A model generated the notes under the pieces. That model was not told where the DNA came from and did no database searches. It saw nothing but the letters and a program-made list of their open reading frames with translations. A program made the translations under genes and the position numbers. Of a DNA stretch of 64,000 nt, positions 46,601 to 59,157 are shown piece by piece (the stretch's first letter is position 1; each line of letters opens with the position of its first letter). Source of the DNA: Obelidium mucronatum. Lineage: Eukaryota; Chytridiomycota; Chytridiomycetes; Chytridiales; Chytriomycetaceae. The stretch lies in NCBI GenBank assembly GCA_025765595.1, contig JAIVFH010000003.1:372001-436000 (forward strand), given 5' to 3'.

Positions 46601-49590
46601 TTGAATTTAGGTTGATACTGACAGCAGTCCCAAAAATGCAAATCAGCAAGACACCACTTTCCAGTCTATTCCTGTTGGACCTTCATCTGATGAATACTAT
46701 CCAATGGTTGCAATTACGTCATTAATGAAGATTCTGCAAGACGTTTCGGCCAGTGCGTATCATTCATCGGCTGTTCTTGCAGTCATTCAGATTTTTGAAA
46801 AATCGGGAATGAAAAGCGTCCCTCTACTTCCAAAAGTCATGCCGCCAATGTTGGCTGCGATGAAAGTCGGCTCAGTCAACGAGTTGGAGTTTTATGTCGC
46901 CAAGCTAGCCGACCTGACCACCATAGTGAATCGCCATATTCGCCCTTACTTGTCTGAACTCTTTGGAGTCATAAAAGAATTCTGGAATGTTAGCAATGGA
47001 TTCCAAATAAGCTCATTAAGTCTCATCGATTCCATAGCCGGTGCTCTCCAATCTGACATGAAAGTGTTCCTTCCATCTATTCTGCCTCAAATTCTTCAAA
47101 TCTTTGAGCTGGACACAAGTGAAAACAGATATCCTACTCAACGCGTGTTAGAGTCTCTAGTTTCATTGAACTCGAGTATTGACGAGCACCTTCACTTGAT
47201 TTTCCCAATTATTTCGAAACTCTTTGAGAATGCTGGTTTGCCAATCCATTTGCGAAAGTATGCCATTCAAGTTGCTGGAAATCTATCAAAAAGTATCAAA
47301 TTCAACCAATCTCCTCGAATTATACATCCTTTGATCCGTGTAATCAACGGTCAGCATGCCGAGTTAAAGCCCGATGCGATGGACACATTATCGATTTTGG
47401 CAATCAAACTGGGCCCCGACTTTACAGTTTTCATTCCAATGATCAACAAGGTGACTGCTGCTTTTGGGCTTTGTGCTTTCTAATTCATAAAGCCAGATCA
47501 TCTCAAGAAACAATATCAGCCACAGCAAGTACAACTCCCTTGTTTCAAAAATCCTTAAAAACGAAAAGCTACCCGAATTACAGGATGTTGCTAAAGAAAG
47601 GTTTGTTTTTGTGTTGTGTTCTCGCCTTGTTTACGTCTAAACAACCATAGGGCTGGTGACGGGATTCGCGACGACGATTCTAACCGGAAAATGGAAGTGG
47701 ATATGCCAAGGCTGAAAAGATCTTGGGACACATCAAACAAAACGACTAAGGCAGAATGGGTTGAATGGATGCGTCGATTAAGTGTGGAACTGTTGAAAGA
47801 GTCCCCACAATTTTCGTTAAGGGCATGTTCTGCGTTGGCAGCTGTGTATCCTCCGCTAGCCAAAGAACTTTTCAATGTTGGGTTTGTTAGTTGTTGGTGG
47901 GAGCTGTACGACCAGTTCCAGGATGATTTGGTCAACTCCATCACATCAGCAATCGACTCTCCGAACTTTCCACCAGATATGCTGCAAACATTGTTGAATT
48001 TAGCGGAATTTATGGAACGTGATGAGTCTAAAAAGCCACTTCCCATTCAAAGAAAAACCCTTGGAGAATATGCTGCGCGCTGTCATACTTGGGCCAAAGC
48101 CCTTTACTACAAAGAAAGCGAATTTTTAACGGATCCCAGCTCCGAAACAGTTGAAACTTTGATCGGAATATACAATCAGCTCCAGCAGCCAGATTCGGCT
48201 GTTGGAATTTTACGGCGAGCCCACGAAAACCACAGTAAGATACTCTGCATAATTAATGTCTGGCTTAAGCTTATGTGTTTTTTAAGACGTTGCCTTGGTC
48301 TCCACCTGGTACGAAAAGCTGAATCGATGGGAGGACGGTTTGGCTGCGCACGAAAGAAATCATCTGGAAGATCCCACATCATTCGAGTCGCTTCATGGTC
48401 GTATGCGGTGTTTAGAAAAAATGGGGGAATGGGAAGATCTTTCAACGTTGGCTCAAGAGGCGTGGGCAGTATCAGATGATGAAACAAGACGTGTCATTGC
48501 TCCATTGGCTGCCGCAGGGGCTTGGGGAATCGGGGACTGGAGTACAATGGAACAATACGTCAAAATGATCAAGTCCGATACTTCCGCTGGTGCCTATTAT
48601 CGTGCGATATTCTCTCTGCATCGGAACTTATTCCCACAAGCATCATATTATATTGAAAAGGCCCGTGAAATTTTGGACTCCGAGCTCATGGCAGTTTCAG
48701 GCGAGAGTTACTCTCGCGCATATTTGGCGATTGTGAAGGTGCAGATGCTAGTCGAACTTGAAGAGATCATCAAGTACAAGCAGCTGTACGATTGTCCCAA
48801 ACGGCAAGAAATCATTCGAACAATGTGGATGGAGCGATTAAAAGGATGCCAGCAAGATGCCGAAATTTGGTCCCCGATTATTCGACTGCGGGAGCTCGTC
48901 ATCTCTCCAAAAGTCGAGCCTGCAATGCTAATCAAGTTTGCTAAAATTTGCCGAAAAACAAAGAGAATGAATTTGTCATTCAGAGCTCTGAGTTCGGTCG
49001 TTAATTCTGAGTCAAGAGACCTTGGGGTGATTGTAAGTAAATTCGGCCTGCAAACTGTGGTTAAATCCATCTCTTTTTGTAGGATCTGGATAAGAATCCC
49101 CCCAAAATTATATTTGCTTGCTTGACGCATGTTTGGGATGTTAACTCCCGCGAAAGTGAAGAACATGCCTTGGAACAATTGCGAAAATTCACCAGCTCGT
49201 TAGCTGCCAAAGTAGAACTCAGCAAACTCGATGGAACTGCTTCAGATCCAGAAAAGCAGGAACTGGCAAAACTATTGAGCAAGTGCTACTTGAAGATGGG
49301 CCAGTGGCAATTGTTCTTGAAGCAACATGACTTGGACGAGGTAAGGATTTTGTTGGCTCTGTATGATATCTAACGGCGACGAAAGGGGACGATTTCTGAC
49401 ATGTTGAAGTCATTTCATGCGGCGACTGAGTTAAACAAGGCTTGGTACAAGGCTTGGGATGGTTGTGCCGTGGCTTACACATATATCATCAAACATTATG
49501 AGAAGGTCAATTCAAGTCAAGGGCATGGGGAGAATTTAGAGTTTGTAACCAAGCATGTTGTTCCTGCTATCAAAAGTATTGCCTTGTCTT

Positions 49591-49622
<32 letters not shown>

Positions 49623-52096
49623 GCAGGGTTCTAATCAAAAGTGCAGGTTTTTTCCAATCGATTGCGTTGTCGAAAACAAACAGTCTTCAAGACACTCTGC
49701 GACTGTTGACAACATGGTTCAAGTATGGACATCAGCAGGAAGTAAATAGCGCAGTTGCAGAAGGTTGTGGAAGTGTCAGTGTGGATACATGGCTACAAGT
49801 CATTCCCCAATTGATTGCACGAATTCATTCGCACAGTCCGGATATTCAAAAATTGGTTCATAAATTGCTCTCTGACGTTGGAAAGGAGCATCCCCAGGCC
49901 CTCGTTTACTCTTTAACTGTTGCATCAAAGTCCCAAAATGATAGCCGTAAAAATGCGGCAGTAGCAATTATGGATCGCATGCGCATTCATAGTTCAAGTT
50001 TGATTGAGCAGGTTTGTGTTAACTGCTTTGAGACTGGTATTCTTATCCTACAAAAAGGTGTTGGTTGTGAGTGGTGAGCTTATTCGAGTGGCCATTTTAT
50101 GGCTTGAATCCTGGCACGAAGGATTGGAGGAAGCCTCTCGGTATTATTTTAGCGATAGCGACGTTGATGGAATGTTATCCGTTCTTGAACCATTACATAA
50201 AACTCTGGAAAAGGTTAGCATTCCATCACACGAATCTCTAGGTTATTACTCACATTGATTTTCTAGGGTCCTGAAACTTTGCGTGAAGTGTCTTTTTACC
50301 AAGCATATGGACGAGACTTATTAGAAGCCCTTGACTGGTGCAAGAGTTTCAAGGCGTCCAAAAACATAAACGATATGAATCAAGCTTGGGATCTTTATTA
50401 CAAGGTATGGATTATTTCGAGACTATGAGGCCAGGCGTTTAACCCGTGAACAACAGGTCTTCCGAAAGATCCTGCAACAGCTCCCTCAACTTACGACGCT
50501 AGATTTGAATTACGTGTCACCAAAGCTGATGGCTGCTACAGACCTGGATCTTGCCGTCCCAGGAACGTACAAGAGTGGTGACCCAATTGTCAAGATTGCG
50601 TCCTTTGAACCAACGTTAAAAGTTATGACATCGAAAGCCCGACCAAGAAGACTGACGATCAAGGGAGCTGATGGTGTCGATTATCAATACCTGCTCAAAG
50701 GACACGATGACATGCGACAAGATGAAAGAGTCATGCAACTGTTCGGCTTGGTGAACACGTTGCTCAACTTGGATGCTGAGACCTTCCAGCGACAGCTCAG
50801 TATTAGAAGATATTCTGTAACACCTCTATCGGAAATATCTGGGCTGATTGGTTTTGTTCCAAACTGCGACACCCTGAACCAAATTATCAAGGACTACAGA
50901 GAAAATCGGAAAATAATTCTCAATATTGAGCAGAAGCTTATGAGCGAGGTTGGTTTTTTATCTTTTGTTGTAGACACGATTGTAACGCGTGGTGTCTTTA
51001 GATGAATCCAAATCACGAAAGCCTTACGTTGTTGCAGAAAGTTGAAATCTTCGAGTATGCTCTCAAAAAAACAGACGGAAAGGATTTATACAAAATGTTG
51101 TGGCTGCGTAGCAAAAATTCTGAAGTTTGGCTCGATCGTCGAACAAACTATACTCGGTCGCTTGCTCTCATGTCGATGGTTGGATATATTTTGGGATTGG
51201 GTGATCGCCATCCATCAAATCTGATGATCGACCGATTTACTGGAAAAGTTGTACATATTGACTTTGGGGATTGCTTCGAGGTAATTTCTTGTTCCCCAAC
51301 AACACTGTGTGGCGACTGAATTTTTTGCTTCAGGTGGCTATGGAGAGAGAAAAATTCCCAGAAAAGATCCCCTTCCGATTAACTCGGATGCTTATTAATG
51401 CAATGGAAGTCAGTGGTATTGAAGGAAACTATAGAATCACATGCGAGCACGTGATGCGAGTCTTGAGAGACAACAAGAGTAGTGTAATGTCCGTGTTAGA
51501 AGCTTTTGTGCACGACCCGTTAATCAATTGGAGATTAATGGCAAACGCGAGTCCCAAGATGGGTGAGTGCGACAAAGATATGTATGAGAGAGTGTATAGA
51601 ACTGACAACGAAACAAACCTATTTCCTCTAAAGAATCGAAGAAGACTGTAAATTTTGGTGAAAATGGAGGAAACGGTTGGTGTTGTTTCATTCCTGAGCT
51701 TTCGCCTTTCTGACTTTGATCTCATAGATTTACTAGAAGACCAAAACATCGAAGATATGCAGTCAGCAAAGTATATTGGTAGCAGGAAATTCAAATCGCT
51801 GAAGTCTCATGCTGGAGGTGGTTCCAGTGCTCAGTATGACCAAGCCCTTCCTGAAGCTATAAATGCAAGAGCTATTGCAATTGTGAGCCGAGTTGAAGCG
51901 AAATTGACTGGAGCAGATTTCAAGACAAGATCTTCGACGCCTCTTGATTTCGCTTCTCAAGTGGATCGACTCATTCTTCAAGCAACTTCCACCGAAAATC
52001 TATGCCAAAGTTGGGTTGGATGGGTAAGGCTTGAATTCTTATTCTTCTTTTTTCTCTTTTTAATATTCCCTTTTTCATCAGTGCGCCTTTTGGTAA
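43673..52096 (+). CDS. TOR: Serine/threonine kinase TOR (target of rapamycin)
   Basis: PI3K-like kinase of TORC1/TORC2, about 2,300 residues in more than 25 exons. Regions: N-terminal HEAT repeats (~43700-47500, with [34 protein letters not shown]); FAT domain (~47600-50000, with [29 protein letters not shown]); FRB (~50060-50400, with [40 protein letters not shown]); kinase (~50500-51560, with [44 protein letters not shown]); FATC, ending [18 protein letters not shown]. The terminal CAFW comes from a separate last exon (52082-52096). The 5' end is uncertain: the ATG at 43673 lies just before the first conserved helix, and around 43745-43930 the frame cannot be kept with canonical splice sites. 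An AATAAA follows at 52118. Confidence 0.92.
49592..49621. repeat. T30 homopolymer in a TOR intron
   Basis: About thirty T immediately upstream of a TGGCAG splice acceptor in the FAT-domain region. It acts as an extreme polypyrimidine tract; the true length may vary or be miscalled. Confidence 0.9.
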
Positions 52097-52117
52097 CATA
52101 AAAACTGGAACAAAAGA

Positions 52118-52123
52118 AATAAA
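52118..52123 (+). terminator. AATAAA polyadenylation signal, TOR
   Basis: Hexamer 21 nt after the TOR stop and 7 nt before the end of the convergent IFT20 coding sequence, so the TOR 3' UTR very likely runs into IFT20. Confidence 0.5.
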
Positions 52124-52129
52124 GAATCT

Positions 52130-52683
52130 TCATTTTGAATTAAGTTGCTCAATCAATCGCTGTTGTTCCAAAGCCACAGTTTCAAGTGAATCAGACTGCG
52201 TCTTCAAGCGATGCAGTTCGGCATGCCTCTCTTTGATGAGGAGTTGGAGCTAGAATTGCTCAGTTTAACGCCTCAAACTGGAAATTATAGGAAAAAAAAG
52301 CATAAACAACCTGAAGCCTTTTTGACTTTCGATTATCAAGTTCAGATTCCACTCTATTGCGGAGTCCAATCGCCTGGTATTTGGAATCAGCACGCGTTTT
52401 TCTTCACAAGTCAAAACACAACCTTCAGTTTCTCCATTTCGATTTGCTCTGCCTTGGCTCTCATCATCTCCAGAAATATCTGAACGATCGAATTGAAGTC
52501 TTCAATTTCTAAGAAGACCCGGCATGATCAATACTTGACATGGTCCACTCGTTGCTTACTTTGAGTGAAGTCCTTGCATTCTTCCTTCAAGTTGTCGGAT
52601 GCTTCAAACTGATCGCTCGGAAGAATACGAATCTTGGAAAACTCATCAAATGTCACGCCCAAGTCATCGCTATTTTTGCTCAT
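52130..52683 (-). CDS. IFT20: Intraflagellar transport protein 20 (IFT20)
   Basis: Small coiled-coil IFT-B subunit that links Golgi-derived cargo to flagellar transport. Four short exons give about 130 residues: MSKNSDDLGVTFDEFSKIRI, LKEECKDFTQ, then IEDFNSIVQIFLEMMRAKAE, QIEMEKLKAIGLRNRVESEL, and a final exon, LQLLIKERHAELHRLKTQSD, ending LIEQLNSK. The FDEFSKIRIL-like start, the LKEECKDF block and EMEKLKAIGxRN are the IFT20 hallmarks. Exons are only about 50-180 nt, so no single long frame reveals the gene. The stop is 33 bp from the convergent TOR stop. Its 5' end is 59 bp from the stop of the CH/coiled-coil gene on the same strand. Confidence 0.88.
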
Positions 52684-52742
52684 TATTATTCCTTATTTTT
52701 ATTACAATTTTTTACTGAATTCTTCATGATTTGACAGGATTG

Positions 52743-54131
52743 TCATTCCAAAAAGAAGATACCTCCGCCAAAGTCAGTTGAACGCGCATTTCCTTTGGGC
52801 ATCCCTCCCTTCTGAAACGCCTCGATATCAAGATCATCCAATTTTTGTTGCAAAGTTGCATTGGCCGTTTCCACAGACACAAGCTGTTTCGTCAATTGTG
52901 CATTCTTGGTGAGAAGCTGATTATACCTGTTGCGCAAGTCATCATGCGCTTGTTTAATCTCTTGATCCGTCTTGATGGATTCCAATTGGATTTGAATTGT
53001 TGAATTCTCACGTTGCAGTTCAAAAATTGCATTCTCGCGAGTTTTCAATTGCATTTCGAAATTGGAACGCATCATATCCAAAGCAGATTCCTTCTTGACT
53101 AGTTGTGCTTGTAGCGACGAAACCTCGCCGTTGTTGGCAGCTTGCTTTTCGGCTTGTTGTTGTGTTTCAAGTGATTTGGCGAGTCGAGCCAACTGGCGAT
53201 TCAAATCAAGCTTTTCGTTTTCCAAGGTGGAATTCTTGGTTTGTAAGGCTCTGTTCTCGTCTCCCAGAGTGGCCAATCGATCGTTGGTTTGCTGTAACAT
53301 TTGACTCATGGCAAGCAGTTGGTTCGAATCTTGCGATGGTAGGGGCTGCGGAAGCGGAACTTGCTCCAATTCAGACACTTTGTTGTTCAATTTTTGGACG
53401 AGTTGCAAAGTTGCATCATGCTCCAACTTGACGGTTTGGAGGCTTGTTTCCAAAGTAATAATCTTTTGCTTCAGCATCGCAATCTCTTCATCCTTATCCT
53501 TGATGGTTCCCAATGCGTGCTCCAATCTTCCTTGAAGGTCCCGACTATCAACGGTTTGGCAAATCTAAAATAAAATAAAAATAAAAGTGGTTAGGAAAGC
53601 TAATCGAGCTTGAACCGCATTTTTTATATACCTTTACAATCTGCCAAATTATACCCAACAAGGCTGTCGTATTTCCCGACAGAATATCATTCGGATCAAT
53701 GTTGGAGAGTTTCACTCCAGCCTCAGTCGCACCCTGCAATACAACATTGAGATTCTCTGCCTGCTGAAGTACATGCTTGGCATTCCTTCTCAAAATAGTC
53801 TCATCAATTGTTCCTGGCATTGCATAGTTGACAAGACGTGCCAATAGTCTTCCATCGCGGCATTTCTCAAAAATGGAATCATGTGGCTCAGCTGGAATGG
53901 GTAGAATCCCACACGAAAACAAGTCCTGTTCTTCGGATAACAGTGTGTTGATGTATGACTTGAAGTGGGCGACATCGAGCTCCTTGATTCTCCCTTCGGA
54001 CTTTCTTAACCGGGACCTTCGATTAACAGCTTCATTCTCTGTATTGTTCAAAAGAAAAAAGAGAGATACATGAAAACCAGTTGCAGACGAGGTAGCGCTC
54101 GATGGATTCTATGGCGCTTACCTTCAGCCAT
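52743..54131 (-). CDS. CH-domain coiled-coil protein
   Basis: A three-exon gene: a 10-nt first coding exon (54131-54122), then 54038-53632 and 53564-52743. Residues ~15-140 form a single fimbrin-like CH domain (HFKSYINTLLSEEQDLFSCG, CRDGRLLARLVNYAMPGTID, NIDPNDILSGNTTALLGIIW, QIVK). The remaining ~270 residues are a long coiled coil rich in Gln, Leu, Glu and Lys, interrupted by a short Pro stretch (VPLPQPLPSQDSN). The tail, STDFGGGIFFLE, is not coiled. No second CH domain follows, unlike actin-bundling plastins. A single CH plus coiled coil is seen in microtubule or flagellar proteins as well as actin linkers. The orthologue is not recognised; the flagellar neighbour IFT20 is suggestive only. 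Confidence 0.75.
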
Positions 54132-54295
54132 TTCTCACACGTTTTGTTTTTCTGTTTGTTCTAAAATTAAATTGAAATCTAAAAATTAAAATTTCTGTTG
54201 ACTTTTCTTCATTACTATTTCATGTTTGAAAATGCAAAACAAAGCAATACGCGTCGGACTGAAAGTAAATAATTGAAGCAGATAAAAAAAAATTC

Positions 54296-57200
54296 TTAGT
54301 CAGTACTCTCTTCATCCTCTTGATCTTGCTCATCTTGTTCTGGATCTTCTTCGAGATTCAAGCTTTTGCTACCATCACTACTCTGCAAATCGTCATCGCC
54401 ATCATCGTGGAAAACAATCTTAATATCAGAAAATGGAACCGATTGCTCGACAGAAATCTCGTTTTGGGTCAGGAGATATAAAACATGATAAAAGGATTGT
54501 GAGGAGGCGGCACGACTCTTGAGGTTGGAGACAAGTCCATTCAGATACACTGATTGACAAAAAAGGAAACTAATTAATGAGTCATGTTGATGAAGTAGCA
54601 AATAGTAGCAAATAACCAAAGTTAGATCCATCTTTTCGAGCATGACTCTTGGCGTATCTAATTTGTATTCAATTGTCATCCTAAATATAAACTCCACTTA
54701 CTGAAGGAATGAATGGCTTTCTTCTCCACCATTGATAGTTTCGGCTGTATCTCGTATCAAGACGCTGCTCCCAACTAGAAATAGTCATCAATACACTTCA
54801 GCTTCCAAAAAAACGATCATACTTGAATCCAACAAAAGCACGTCGTTACTTCCTTCATCTCCCGCAGACCATTCCGCATTGAAACTGCCGCCAATTCCCC
54901 CTGAAGACGATCTTGCGCTACCAATACCACCTTTTCTTACTTCCTCGTCCAATAACGACAAATGACCATCACTTCCAAGAACTGAAATTCTTGCAGAACC
55001 AATCGACGGTGCACGGCTGTGAACTTGACTTTGGCTTTGGGATCTCACGGCCCAAGGCATACTCAACCGAGACTTTGCAACATCACCGGATCTTGTCGAA
55101 TTGTCTTCCCCACTTCTTGCCACTCCAATCTCAATATCTTCATCATCGTTATTGTTGTTTTGTCTGCTCTCGTTGCTGCGAGTGTTGTTACTATTATCGT
55201 TGTCAAGAAGCAGATGCTCAGGAATCGCATCCCCTTCGAAATCATTGTATCCCTGTCCAAACTCTTCATCGTTTTGGTAGTTTTGCAGTATCTCGGGATC
55301 GTCTATAATCGATCGAATATTTCAGTGTGGTTTTTTATGAGAATGTCGTCGATCATCTTGACACAAACCGATAGCAGCATCAGGCACAACCGTCTTTCGC
55401 TTCTTATAAGCCCGTTTTTCTGACTTAAGAGGCATTGAAACAAATGTGGATGGTTTGACAAAGTCTATTGTTTCGATTTTTTTTTTAAAAAAAAAAAAAA
55501 GAGAGAAAAAATTTTGCTTTCAGAGAAAATTTTCTCACTCACCTCGATTTCTCTTGAAGAGGTTTTCCAACAAAGGCCCACGTGTAAAGCTAAATCGATT
55601 AAACGAATTATGCACGAGTTCTTTCATTTTCTTTTCGAAAGCCTGAAAAAAAAACAATTGAGGGTAAAACTACAAATCACAGAAAGGAGTTAGCCACCTT
55701 TTGCGATTTTTCCAGTTCGAGTAAAGACAACACTACAGATTGTCGGTTTCTGGATACGACGCCCATGTCTTTACTTTCGAGCTCCGTCTGAAATGTGGAA
55801 AATGCTGGTCAGAAAATAACAATGAATACTCAATTAACAGCTTGCTCCACCTTTGCATCAATAAAATTCTTCTTGGCGCGCTTTCTCGGTTTGGGTTTCT
55901 TGCTACCTACAATGGTCGAGCCCACTGTCGAAGCTTTGGTACCCTTCGAGCCACCACTTGTCCTACGAAGATCACCAAATGAAGTACCATCGTCAACGCC
56001 ATTAAAATAGAAATCTCCATTGTCGTCTCCCTGAAGGCAAAAGACAATAAATTCATCGTAAGGAGTATGATAAACCACCAAACCTCAAACTCTAGCGCCC
56101 TCTTCCTTGACTCGATTGGCTCTGTAATTGGAAAATCAGGAACTGCATCTTCCTCGAAAAAGTTGAAGGCCTGGTCATCGATGGAATCAACATTTTTGCC
56201 CTGTGCTTCATTTCCACCTGCATCATTCCCTAAAAAGGATGTGTTCAATCGCTCTTCGCCCATAAATCCATCCAGGTTCCCATTGTCGATGGCTTGAAAG
56301 TCGTCATCTCCAGCAAAGTAATCAAAGAGGCCTCCACTTCCATCACCACTACTTCCACTGAATTCACCACCGCCACCACCATCAATTTCCCCAATCCCGC
56401 CCATTCCAAAATCGATGCTTCGGTTCGAATGACTGGCACTACCAGGAATTCCAATTCGTCGTGAAACAAGTCCCAAACTGTGATTTGAATGGCCAGCGCC
56501 GACGGCGCTAACTGAAGGAATTGAAATAACTGCATTGAGAGATCTGTTGGGATTATGTGGCTGGGACAGGAGTGACATGGTTAAAGAGTCTCGATCATTT
56601 CCTCCATGACCAACAGGAAGGCTAGCACGACCAGAACTGGAACGCTCTTCAATGCTGTGATTATTTCGAAGGATATTAGAATCAGCGATGAACCATCCTA
56701 ATTGGCGCTCCTTTTTTTGTTGGTTTTTGTTATGAGCAGGTAGTAGAAAAAGCATGTCAATCAAGTCAAGTACCTTTCCCAGTTGACGATCCACAAAAGC
56801 CTCATCTGACAGAATGTCGTTTTCGTCCCCAATGTGGAGGGTGATTGCTGCAGCACTGGGGACACAGTTATGTAAAATTTTAGCTGAGGTGTGTTTTGCT
56901 GACAAAAGAGGCGAACCTTGCTTCTGTGGCCATCATGGTGATGCTTGCGCCTGTGGACGCTTCTGAGAAGACCTGTGGGTGGATTGAAGCGAGTGAGTGG
57001 GTGGGCGGGCGGGTGGAGCGGACGAGACGAACACCTTCTTGAGCCGCACAAACACGCTGTTCGCGTCCGAGTGCAGAAACGCCATCTGGTTCGCCAGCAC
57101 GCGCGACGCGCCGAACATCAGATTCGACGACAGCCGCAGCGCGAGCGGCGCAGGCGGCGCCACAATGTACGCACACACCTTGCGCACGTCGACGCGCGCA

Positions 57201-57390
57201 ACGTCTTTCTTCGAGAGCCGCCGCAGCGCGCCCGCCGCGTGCGCATGCGTGCCGCTGGCGACCGTGCCCGCGATCCAGACAACTGCGGGCGGGTTTAGTC
57301 GGTGTCGCTGTCTTCTTACTCTGCTCTCTGCTCTGCTCTACCTGCCATTCCAGATTCCTCTGTGCGGTTCGCGAACGTGAACTGAAACAT
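54296..57390 (-). CDS. REC8: Meiotic cohesin kleisin Rec8
   Basis: Alpha-kleisin of meiotic cohesin, replacing Rad21 to hold sister chromatids and support axis formation. Multi-exon. The N-terminal Rad21/Rec8 domain reads MAVVWIAGT, then LRRLSKKDVARVDVRKVCAY, IVAPPAPLALRLSSNLMFGA and SRVLANQMAFLHSDANSVFV. The LRLSSNLMxGxxRV core is typical of fungal Rec8. The middle is long, Ser/Gly/Asp-rich and weakly conserved, with a basic patch SKKPKPRKRAKKNF. The C-terminal winged helix (VYLNGLVSNLKSRAASSQSF, YHVLYLLTQNEISVEQSVPF, SDIKIVF) binds the SMC1 head. An acidic tail follows (EDPEQDEQDQEDEESTD). Exon limits in 54700-55800 are not fully resolved. A mitotic Rad21 is less likely given the Rec8-like N-terminus. 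Its start is 43 bp from the divergent COX10 start. Confidence 0.83.
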
Positions 57391-57433
57391 CTGTGGGTTA
57401 TTCCAAGCGTGTTTTTTTTGATTTATTTTACAA
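57391..57433. promoter_or_regulatory. 43-bp divergent intergenic region, REC8 / COX10
   Basis: Only 43 bp separate the start codons of a meiotic and a mitochondrial gene. It contains a T8 run followed by TTTATTTTA just before the COX10 ATG. A shared or overlapping promoter is inferred. Confidence 0.4.
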
Positions 57434-59114
57434 ATGAGTCAGTGTGCGCGACGACTGCTACTGCTACCGCTGAACAGGAACCTGGCTCTGCATTCGACCC
57501 GCTTCAGCTTCAACTGCATCAAATCTACAGCGGTGCTGCGGAACCGGCTGTTTTCATGTGCTCCAATCACTAAATCTCGATCGCAACTGCCGCCAACACC
57601 GACACCAACACCGACACCGACAACAGCTACGTCGTCAATACCGCAGTCTCAGTCTGTTGTGAATTCGCTGGATGATCTGCGATGGAAGGATCCGCCCCCT
57701 GTTACACCAGGAACATACCTCTCTCTGGCAAAAGCTCGTCTTGCAGCTCTTGTTGTACTGACCACAATGGCTGGGTTAGTTGTTCATCTGCGTACGGCAT
57801 TTGCTATCGACTTGATTTTGATGCCTTGTTGGAAATCGTTGATTGGATTGATTCATCTGACGGAGATATGGCTGACTTGTGTTTTTAGATATGCTGTTGC
57901 TCCAATGGCGACAACGCTTCCAACTCTTCTCGCAACTACTGCTGGAACGGCTCTTTGCGTTGCTAGTGCGAATTCATTAAACCAGGTTCGTTGTTCCGTC
58001 GCCAAAGGCGCATTCTCCACCTCTAAAGCGGCACACGAGTTCAAAAACCGAAACTCTCTATATGGAACGACGAATGATTCAAATTTCCAATTGGCAAAAT
58101 AATACATCAATGGAATATGGAGCGAGGGAAATTTCATCAATTCATATCTGTTCATATGTCCCGTACTGAACGTGTTTTCTATTTTTGAAATGAAGTGGGT
58201 AGAAGCTCCATACGATGCTCAAATGAAACGAACACGATCTCGCGTTCTTGTTACTCATTCAGTGTCTGGTTTCCATGCCTTCTCTTTTGGGATAGCTTCT
58301 GGGGTTGCGGGATTTGCGACTCTTTATGGATTTGTTAATCCAATCACTGGTTCGTTTTGTAGATTTATCGCGTTGTTTATTGGGTTTTAACTAGAAAAAA
58401 AAAGCTGCCTTGGGACTGGCAAATATCGTGTTGTATGCAGGCGTATACACTCCTCTCAAGAGATTTAGCATTTATAACACATGGGTTGGTGCCTTGGTTG
58501 GAGCGATTCCTCCAATTATGGTAGGGATGCTTTTTATTCCATAACGGCCTCAAAATATATCAGCAACTAATCCGCATTGTAGGGATGGACAGCTTGCACA
58601 GGAACTCTGGATGCTGGAGCCATTTTTATGGGTACGGATTGAAGGATCGGTTTATCTGTTAAATTGACTTACATTCACTACAGGTGCAATCTTGTTTGCG
58701 TGGCAGTTCCCCCATTTCAATGCACTCAGTTGGAATTTGCGTCCAGATTATTCCAAAGCAGGGTATCATATGATGGTATGAATCTTTGCGGCTTTTTCAT
58801 TTATTTCGATGGATGGATGGATTGATACTTTACTTTTTTTTCTTGAAACGCAGTCTGTGACTGACCCGGCACTGAATGGCCGCGTTTCTCTTCGTTATGC
58901 AGCCGCTCTTATTCCCCTGTGTGCTTTGGCGCCAGTTGTGGGCGTCAGTAGCTGGACTTTTGTAGCAACCAGTAGCGTTGTGAATGGAGTTTTCGCTTTG
59001 GCAGCCTATAGATTCTGGCGGAACAGTAATGATAAAACAGCACGTGAATTATTCTTCACAAGCTTATTGCACTTACCTGTTCTACTTGGATTGTTGATGA
59101 TCTTCAAGCTCTAA
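57434..59114 (+). CDS. COX10: Protoheme IX farnesyltransferase, mitochondrial (COX10)
   Basis: Inner-membrane UbiA-family enzyme that adds a farnesyl group to heme b, giving heme O on the way to heme A for cytochrome oxidase. The N-terminus is Arg/Leu-rich ([20 protein letters not shown]), a likely presequence, followed by a PTPTPTPT tract. The core begins [20 protein letters not shown]. The substrate-binding aspartate motif spans an intron: SANSLNQ, then [19 protein letters not shown]. The second motif region includes [40 protein letters not shown] and [20 protein letters not shown] with the usual SKAGYHMM. It ends [10 protein letters not shown]. About seven exons; the intron at ~57986-58193 is longer than most (about 208 nt). 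Confidence 0.92.
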
Positions 59115-59120
59115 AAGTAA

Positions 59121-59126
59121 AATAAA
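59121..59126 (+). terminator. AATAAA polyadenylation signal, COX10
   Basis: Hexamer 6 nt after the COX10 stop, in a gap of only 43 bp before the next start codon on the same strand. Little room remains for a separate promoter. Confidence 0.5.
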
Positions 59127-59157
59127 AGCTGAAATAAAAAAAAAATAAAAAAGCATC

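Noticed and set aside
57986..58193. Box C/D snoRNA in the long COX10 intron
   Set aside because: A CTGA-like box occurs near 58165 but no matching C box or terminal stem was seen.
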